Positions 59,701 to 64,000 of a DNA stretch of 64,000 bases are shown here, one piece after another; within the stretch, counting starts at the first letter, position 1, and every line of letters starts with the position of its first letter. Source of the stretch: UBA1952 sp965246855 (GTDB lineage Bacteria > Bacteroidota > Bacteroidia > Chitinophagales > Chitinophagaceae); assembly GCA_965246855.1 (NCBI GenBank), contig CBDFFP010000005.1:806001-870000 (forward strand). The letters run 5' to 3'. The translations under genes and the position numbers were made by a program. The notes below the pieces were generated by a model. That model was not told where the DNA came from. It did no database searches and worked only from the letters and a program-made list of their open reading frames with translations.

Positions 59701-62252
59701 GCCGTAGCGGTTGTCTGCACCGGCGTGCTGTTCCAGCTATATGTGTAAGGCCCCGTGCCGCCGCTCACCGTTGCGGTTGCTGTGCCGGTAGCGCCGCCGT
59801 TGCAATCCACATTGGTTCCGGTAGCCGTTGCCGAAAGTGCCGTAGCGGGCTGGCCAATCGTCACGGTTGTGCTTTTTATACAGCCTCCGCCATCGGTAAC
59901 TGTTACGGTATAAGTTCCGGCAATCAACCCATTAGCCGTTGCGCTGATCTGAACCGGCGTTGTGCTCCAGGAATAATTATAAGGCGTAGTGCCGCCGCTT
60001 GCTGCTGCAGTAGCGTTTCCGCTGTTTCCGCCAAAGCAGCGCACGTCCGTGCCGCTTGCCAGAATAGACAGCGCGACTGCTGGTTGCGTTATGGTTGCCA
60101 TCGCGGTTTTAACGCACCCCTTCGCATCCGTAATCGTAACGGTATAAGGGCCAACACTTAAGCCCGTAGCGGTTGCAGTGGTTTGAACGGGCGTTGTGTT
60201 CCAACTATAGGTGTAAGGCCCCGTCCCGCCCGAAGGCGTGGCCGTTACGGTTCCCGTTGCGCCGCCAAAACACTTCACGTTTGTAGTAGTGATTGAGGCA
60301 TTGAGAACCGCCGGCTGGCTCACCGTCGCCGTCCCGGTTTTGACGCAACCATTGGCGTCAGTAACGGTAACGATGTAGGGACCCGCGCTCAGCCCGGTAG
60401 CAGTGGCCGTAGTTTGAACAGGTGTTGTATTCCAACTGTAAGTCAAAGACCCCGTTCCGCCACTCGCTGTTGCGGTAGCTGTGCCGTTATTCCCGCCGTT
60501 GCAGTCGGGGCGCGTTGTGGAGGTAGCAATCGTAATTGCTAAAGGCTGCGTGATGGTTACATTGGCTGTTTGCTGACAGCCAATACCGTCTCGGACAGTT
60601 ACCGTGTAGCTTAGTGCGGAAAGTCCGGTGGCCGTTGCGGTAGTCTGGACAGGCGCGCTGTTCCAACGATAGGTATAAGGCGTGGTTCCGCCGCTTGCGG
60701 TAACCGTTGCCGTGCCGTTATTTCCGCCAAAACAACTGATAGCGGTCTGCGAAGTTGTAAGTGTGGGCAGCGGTGGAGACGCAATGGTAATAATCGTGTC
60801 TTTTGTGCAGCCGTTGATATTGGTTCCGGTAACCGTATAAGTTCCGGGCAGGAGGGAATCCGTAATTGTGGCACTGCCGAAAGCGTAGGATTTCACTGTT
60901 GTGTTGCCTTGCTTTATCACAAGGCTTTGCGCCATGCCTCCAACGGATGCAATGGTGAAAATACCCTTTTTAATGCAGGTCGCGGCGGTGGTGTTGGTAT
61001 ACAGATAGCTCGGTATCGACTGCACGATAATCCTGTAGCTCAGCGTTTGCCGGGCGGCAATGGGACAGGAACGGTCAGAATAATTGATAAAGAAAGGATA
61101 AGTGCCGGGCGCTACGCCGGTGGTGTTCCAAGTCAGCAGGGAGTTGGGTGTCAGTGTTCCGTTGCTGTTAATGGTGTAGGTTGCGCCCGCCGGAATGCCC
61201 GTAGCCGTTAGATCAATGCTGTCATTTTGCGGGTCGGTAGGGTTGAGATTGAACGAGAGTATTTTCCCCTGACAAACTTTTACGGTTACACTGTCTTGCA
61301 GCGTTCCATTTGTAACATTAATAATCCCTGCTGAAGGCGGCACATTGCTACATGGGAGCACCACGAAAGTCATTTCCCGCATGATGCTGCCCACCCGGAC
61401 GCCGTTGCGGTACTCCTCCGTCAGGTACTCTACTACGCTCTTCTGCGGGACACTGGGGCTGAAAACCAACTGGCCGGTTTGGGCGCTGAACGTAGGCGTC
61501 GCAGTTGCGGCCAGCCGATAAGGTGCCGGATAACCTGCATTGTAGGTAGCCGGGCCAAAAGTTCCGGAAGTACTTCCCGATTGCAGAGCACTTATGACCC
61601 GGTAAGTAAGCACATCGTTATTGACGTCTGTAGTACCGGGATTAAAAGATTGATTGGATGTTGTACAGAAATAGGGAGTGGCTGAGGTTCCAAAAGCGGG
61701 AGAATTATTATTTATACCACCCAGATTATTCAATGTACTGAAGATGTACATCGTACTGTAATTAGTACCGATTACAGATTGCAGATTGTCTATGGAAGCC
61801 GATCGCCCGGCATTATTATTGCTATTATTGCCATCCATTACGAAGCGCCAGCAGGAGGAAAAAGGATTGGAGGAAGGCAATGTGTACGTTCCGGCGTATT
61901 CAAAAACGCGGATGCCCACCTGCGTCCCGTTATTACAGGTCGTGTTTCCCTGCTGTGCCGGACATACGGGAGAAGCGTCTTTAGGCGGTGTAGAAGTCCG
62001 ACTGAGCGCCACGGTTCCTTCCAGAATGGTAGAATCCCGGTAAACCTCAATCTCCGGCGTAAGAATCGCCAGATTTGGATAGGCAGCCCCGTTACAATCG
62101 CCGTATAGATTCAGGATGATCTTGTAAGTGTTCCCAGAAACATATTGATAGCGCACCTCGCAACCCACAATATGCGAGGCCCTGCTCTTAAAACCAATAA
62201 AAAGCAGTACGATACTGCAAAGAAGAAAAAGGAGAGGTTTTTTCACAAGCAT
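56772..62252 (-). CDS. Giant SprB-repeat surface protein with T9SS type B sorting domain
   Basis: 1826 residues. A signal peptide (KKPLLFLLCSIVLLFIGF) is followed by an N-terminal region of about 330 residues seen in gliding-motility-associated proteins (SHIVGCEVRYQYVSGNTYKI). Then come Ig-like domains and 13 SprB repeats of about 77 residues, each with CFGGnnGTATATASGGTxPYTYSWNTTP and GTYTVTVTDANGC. The C-terminus (NTFTPNGDGRDDWFFP ... YSRWGIKVF ... AGWNGTYAGQPMNADVFLYV) is the type B sorting domain used by the type IX secretion system. It is probably an exported adhesin. It is far shorter than SprB of Flavobacterium. Confidence 0.95.
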   Translation of the reverse strand: MLVKKPLLFLLCSIVLLFIGFKSRASHIVGCEVRYQYVSGNTYKIILNLYGDCNGAAYPNLAILTPEIEVYRDSTILEGTVALSRTSTPPKDASPVCPAQQGNTTCNNGTQVGIRVFEYAGTYTLPSSNPFSSCWRFVMDGNNSNNNAGRSASIDNLQSVIGTNYSTMYIFSTLNNLGGINNNSPAFGTSATPYFCTTSNQSFNPGTTDVNNDVLTYRVISALQSGSTSGTFGPATYNAGYPAPYRLAATATPTFSAQTGQLVFSPSVPQKSVVEYLTEEYRNGVRVGSIMREMTFVVLPCSNVPPSAGIINVTNGTLQDSVTVKVCQGKILSFNLNPTDPQNDSIDLTATGIPAGATYTINSNGTLTPNSLLTWNTTGVAPGTYPFFINYSDRSCPIAARQTLSYRIIVQSIPSYLYTNTTAATCIKKGIFTIASVGGMAQSLVIKQGNTTVKSYAFGSATITDSLLPGTYTVTGTNINGCTKDTIITIASPPLPTLTTSQTAISCFGGNNGTATVTASGGTTPYTYRWNSAPVQTTATATGLSALSYTVTVRDGIGCQQTANVTITQPLAITIATSTTRPDCNGGNNGTATATASGGTGSLTYSWNTTPVQTTATATGLSAGPYIVTVTDANGCVKTGTATVSQPAVLNASITTTNVKCFGGATGTVTATPSGGTGPYTYSWNTTPVQTTATATGLSVGPYTVTITDAKGCVKTAMATITQPAVALSILASGTDVRCFGGNSGNATAAASGGTTPYNYSWSTTPVQISATANGLIAGTYTVTVTDGGGCIKSTTVTIGQPATALSATATGTNVDCNGGATGTATATVSGGTGPYTYSWNSTPVQTTATANNLTAGSYTVTVTDSKVCTKTATIVLTQPAAITVQRATTGVDCFGGNNGTATATASGGVGLYMYSWNTTPAQTTATANNLTAGSYTVTVTDASGCIKTAAATVSQPVLLNVSTTATPVNCLGGTTGTATATPSGGTGLYIYSWNTTPIQTTATATGLNAGTYAVTVTDAKGCVKTATATVIQPPVLSIQTAATNVICFGGTTGAVAATVSGGVGPYTYSWNSTPAQTTATATGLPAGTFTVTVTDSRGCQETASVILTQPADISIQTATTTVSCFGGNNGTATATVSGGTGAYTYSWNTTPVQTTATASNLAAGAYIVTITDASGCAKTATATVSQPLAIFIQTARTNIRCFGETNGNATVVVSNGTAPYTYSWNTTPVQTTATATALPVGTFTVTVTDANSCTQTATATITQPTALGVTTIMTPVNCFGDANGTGTATATGGTTPYAYSWSTTPGQVTPAITGLVAGPYTVLITDVNGCQKSVTDTVRSPQVLLANATKMADNICFGGRSGTAVMNATGGTAPYTYLWTSFPTQTTQTAANLTAGTYAGIVTDSRGCTASGSVLIGQGMPILAAITVTDTPCAGAATGSASVVASDGGGGPYTYLWSNGATNATATGLSAGNIQVTITDRNNCTLDTSVAIPSLSTPTINAGPDTVLCAGSSLTLQTTGTAVNWQWSPANGLSCTDCAAPVTSTTTDQTYIVSTSFLNGCAAADTVLVRVTPRIPTTAGGDTAICKGDGAALFATGGIRYQWTPASGLSNNTVATPTATPETTTRYTVLITQNECFTDTFSQKVTVVPQPTVTADKDFEAMSGMTQVITARATNASSIRWTPATGLSCDTCYTPSATFSKTTTYIATVQNSLGCPASDTLTVIVGCYDSTYYIANTFTPNGDGRDDWFFPQGKGAAKIKHFEVYSRWGIKVFSAENISPNYPEAGWNGTYAGQPMNADVFLYVMEATCPDGGSLHLKGDITLIR

Positions 62253-62363
62253 GCGGATTCGGATTTTTAAAACGGCCCAATCCGGTTAAATGGTTGGGTA
62301 TTCTTGCAAATATCCGCTTTCTCCCCCACATGGACACTCCTTTCCTGTCAAAAGAAGAAGTGT

Positions 62364-63515
62364 TTATACCAAAAACAGCTCCCCGTTCCGCGCTTTTTTC
62401 CGCAGCAGGACAGACGCCCGATAACGGTCTTCCCCATACTCCTCATACAAGGCATCCATCACCGCCAGCACCCGCGCTGCGCCCGCCTCGTCGACCCATT
62501 GCAAAAGACCTTTTGGATAATTCACGCCCTTCGTCATCGCCAGTTCCAAATCACCTGCCGACGCCACGCCGAGGTGCAGCGCATCCACCGCTTCGTTCAT
62601 CAGCATCGCGCCGATTCTGTCCACCAAATGTTTGCCAAGCGCCTCGTTCATGTCCGGTTGCGGCAGGGTTGCGCCTTCGCTGTAGTCGTAAAACCCACGG
62701 CCACTTTTCCGGCCCAGCCAGCCTGCTTCTAAAAGTCTTTTTTGAGAGAAGGAAGGCTTGTAGCGCGGGTCGTAGAAAAAGGATTTCCACACGGTTTCCG
62801 TTACCACATAATTCACGTCGTGGCCAATATAATCCGTCAGGGCAAACGGCCCCATCTTAAAGCCGCCAAGTGTCGTCATCGCCCAATCAATCGTCGCCGG
62901 AGAGGCAATGCCTTCCTCATAAATCCGAATAGCTTCCCCATAAAACGGACGCGCCACGCGGTTCACAATAAAGCCCGGCGTGTCTTTCGCCAACACCGGA
63001 ATTTTCCCCCAGCCGCGCATCAATTCTATCATCTCGCCCGCCAGCCCGTTGCGCGTTTGCAAGGCTGGAATCACTTCCACCAACGCCATCAAGGGGGCCG
63101 GATTGAAGAAGTGCAATCCCAAAACCCTTTGCGGAGCTTTACACGCCGCCGCAATAGACGTGACCGAAAGCGAAGACGTATTGGTCGCCAGAATACACTC
63201 TTGGGAAACCTCTGCTTCCAACGCTGCAAACACTTCCTGCTTCACGTCTAAGTTCTCCACAATCGCCTCTATTACCAGCCCGCAGTCGTGGAAAGCCGAA
63301 AGCGTCTCCACAAACTCAAAGCGATTCATCACGCCTTCCGCCGAAGAAATCTTTCCTTTCTCTTGGAGCTTTTGCAGGGTGCTTTGCAGATTCTTCTGTG
63401 CTTTTTCTAAAGAAGCCAAAGCTGTATCATAAACAACCACGTCATGGCCTGCTACTGCTGCTACCTGTGCAATGCCTGCGCCCATAGCGCCCGCGCCGAT
63501 AATGCCGATTTTCAT
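62364..63515 (-). CDS. 3-hydroxyacyl-CoA dehydrogenase
   Basis: 383 residues. MKIGIIGAGAMGAGIAQVAAVAGHDVVVYD is the NAD loop; ILATNTSSLSVTSIA and VLGLHFFNPAPLMALVEVIP (catalytic His) follow, then TPGFIVNRVARPFYGEAI and a duplicated 3HCDH C-terminal domain (GVNYPKGLLQWVDEAG). The double C-terminal domain resembles PaaH/PaaC of phenylacetate or fatty-acid beta-oxidation. The frame runs 80 codons upstream through a repeat array; I start at the standard MKIGIIG. Confidence 0.92.
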   Translation of the reverse strand: MKIGIIGAGAMGAGIAQVAAVAGHDVVVYDTALASLEKAQKNLQSTLQKLQEKGKISSAEGVMNRFEFVETLSAFHDCGLVIEAIVENLDVKQEVFAALEAEVSQECILATNTSSLSVTSIAAACKAPQRVLGLHFFNPAPLMALVEVIPALQTRNGLAGEMIELMRGWGKIPVLAKDTPGFIVNRVARPFYGEAIRIYEEGIASPATIDWAMTTLGGFKMGPFALTDYIGHDVNYVVTETVWKSFFYDPRYKPSFSQKRLLEAGWLGRKSGRGFYDYSEGATLPQPDMNEALGKHLVDRIGAMLMNEAVDALHLGVASAGDLELAMTKGVNYPKGLLQWVDEAGAARVLAVMDALYEEYGEDRYRASVLLRKKARNGELFLV

Positions 63516-63523
63516 TTTTGGAG

Positions 63524-63763
63524 TTGGATGCCCTGCGGGCGTTGGAATGGCTAAAGCCGTTGGATAATGTTGGATGCCTTCGGCGTTGGAAGCTTCGCGT
63601 TGGAGGTTAGAGCCTTCGGTTTGTCCAAAACTGCCCGGCAAAAATAAAGCCTTCGGTTTTGGACTGCTGTACCAGAAATCATTTTCCAAGTACAACCCCA
63701 AAGCCGAAGGCTCCAACGCCCGAAGGGCTGTCCAACATTCCAACGCCGAAGGCATCCAACCTT
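63524..63763. repeat. TTGGA-headed modular extragenic repeat, locus 4 (inverted pair)
   Basis: From 63526 plus-strand modules include TTGGAATGGCTAAAGCCG, TTGGATAATG, TTGGATGCCTTCGGCG and TTGGAAGCTTCGCG. From about 63695 the same modules run on the minus strand (TTGGATGCCTTCGGCG, TTGGAATG, TTGGAGCCTTCGGCT). The two halves flank about 80 bases rich in AGCCTTCGGTTTTGGAC. It fills the gap between the two genes. Confidence 0.82.
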
Positions 63764-64000
63764 TTACCGGTTGTGCACCCCTTCGCCAATCTCCTCAATC
63801 ATCTTTTTGCAAAAAGCCGGAAGATCGTCGGGCTTGCGGCTTGTTACCAGTCCGTTGTCCGTAACCACTTCTGAATCTTCCCAATTCGCGCCTGCGTTTT
63901 TCAGGTCGGTTTGGATGGATGCATAAGAGGTCATCTTCCGGCCCCGCACCGCGTCAGCCTCCGCCAAAAGCCACGGGCCATGACAGATAGCCGCTACGGG
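63764..64000 (-). CDS. PfpI/DJ-1 family protein (5' end outside window)
   Basis: C-terminal 78 residues. PVAAICHGPWLLAEADAVRGRKMTSY holds the nucleophilic Cys and the CHGPW motif of PfpI/YhbO-type proteins, and NAGANWEDSEVVTDNGLVTSRKPDDLPAFCKKMIEEI is the usual end. The family includes glyoxalase/deglycase-like stress proteins. The N-terminus lies beyond the window edge. Confidence 0.9.
   Translation of the reverse strand, partial: PVAAICHGPWLLAEADAVRGRKMTSYASIQTDLKNAGANWEDSEVVTDNGLVTSRKPDDLPAFCKKMIEEIGEGVHNR

Noticed and set aside
58000..62100. Several open frames of 100-200 codons on the plus strand opposite the giant surface protein gene
   Set aside because: They are periodic antisense shadows of the SprB repeats with no motif or independent start signal.

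Overview
The window is a gene-dense chromosomal stretch from a member of the Bacteroidota, most likely a Chitinophaga-like lineage. The evidence is a 1826-residue SprB-repeat protein with a type IX secretion (type B) C-terminal sorting domain, many short lipoproteins and surface proteins of Bacteroidota type, very few Shine-Dalgarno sequences, and -7 promoter boxes of the form TAnnTTTG (often TACCTTCG). No phage, integrase, transposase, rRNA operon or CRISPR array was seen.

Layout. 1-4.2 kb: three tandem paralogues of a family I do not recognise (the first cut by the window edge), followed co-directionally by a protein with 14-residue repeats and a Zc3h12a-like NYN ribonuclease domain. 4.2-13.4 kb: a lipid-type methyltransferase, an amidohydrolase, an RluB-type pseudouridine synthase with a very long Arg/Lys/Glu-rich N-terminal tail, an exported thioredoxin, LolD, a DUF2795 protein, MmcQ/YjbR, DinB/YfiT, a membrane protein and PlsC. 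13.5-25.7 kb: YchF (frameshifted), Bcp, a CPBP membrane protein, patatin, Nth, MsrB, RidA, TsaB, an ArsR-type regulator, an M48 peptidase and a multi-membrane protein. 26-30.4 kb: a lineage-type orphan protein beside a strict 20-nt tandem array, an AT-rich lipoprotein, tuf, an iron-permease-like protein, and four tRNA genes (Thr-Tyr-Gly-Thr) in the same order as the E. coli thrU-tyrU-glyT-thrT-tufB cluster. 30.5-39.3 kb: a GH5-type glycosidase, a phosphopantetheinyl transferase, a PaoABC-type molybdenum aldehyde oxidoreductase, a Bax-inhibitor-1 protein, an NmrA-type protein and a GNAT-like gene with a small partner. 39.3-56.5 kb: PolA, lipoproteins, acetyltransferase, a frameshifted phytanoyl-CoA dioxygenase, DUF3095, MltG, a flavin oxidoreductase, DUF445, SelO, DUF1572 and several exported proteins of unknown role. 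56.7-64 kb: the giant SprB-repeat adhesin, 3-hydroxyacyl-CoA dehydrogenase and a partial PfpI/DJ-1 protein.

Most genes are housekeeping or repair and redox functions (Bcp, MsrB, RidA, exported thioredoxin, Nth, SelO, PfpI). The unexplained material is mainly between genes. There are at least four kinds of short-period extragenic repeat: heptamer arrays, TTGGA-headed modular arrays, a 20-nt array of 15 units with no insertion or deletion, and two 21-nt arrays equally free of indels. Other notable points are a decayed tRNA-Thr copy whose antisense strand now encodes the C-terminus of the permease, a set of near-leaderless promoters, a probable CTG start codon, and two single-base frameshifts in homopolymer runs. 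All coordinates and motifs were read by eye; family names rest on recognised motifs, without database searches.
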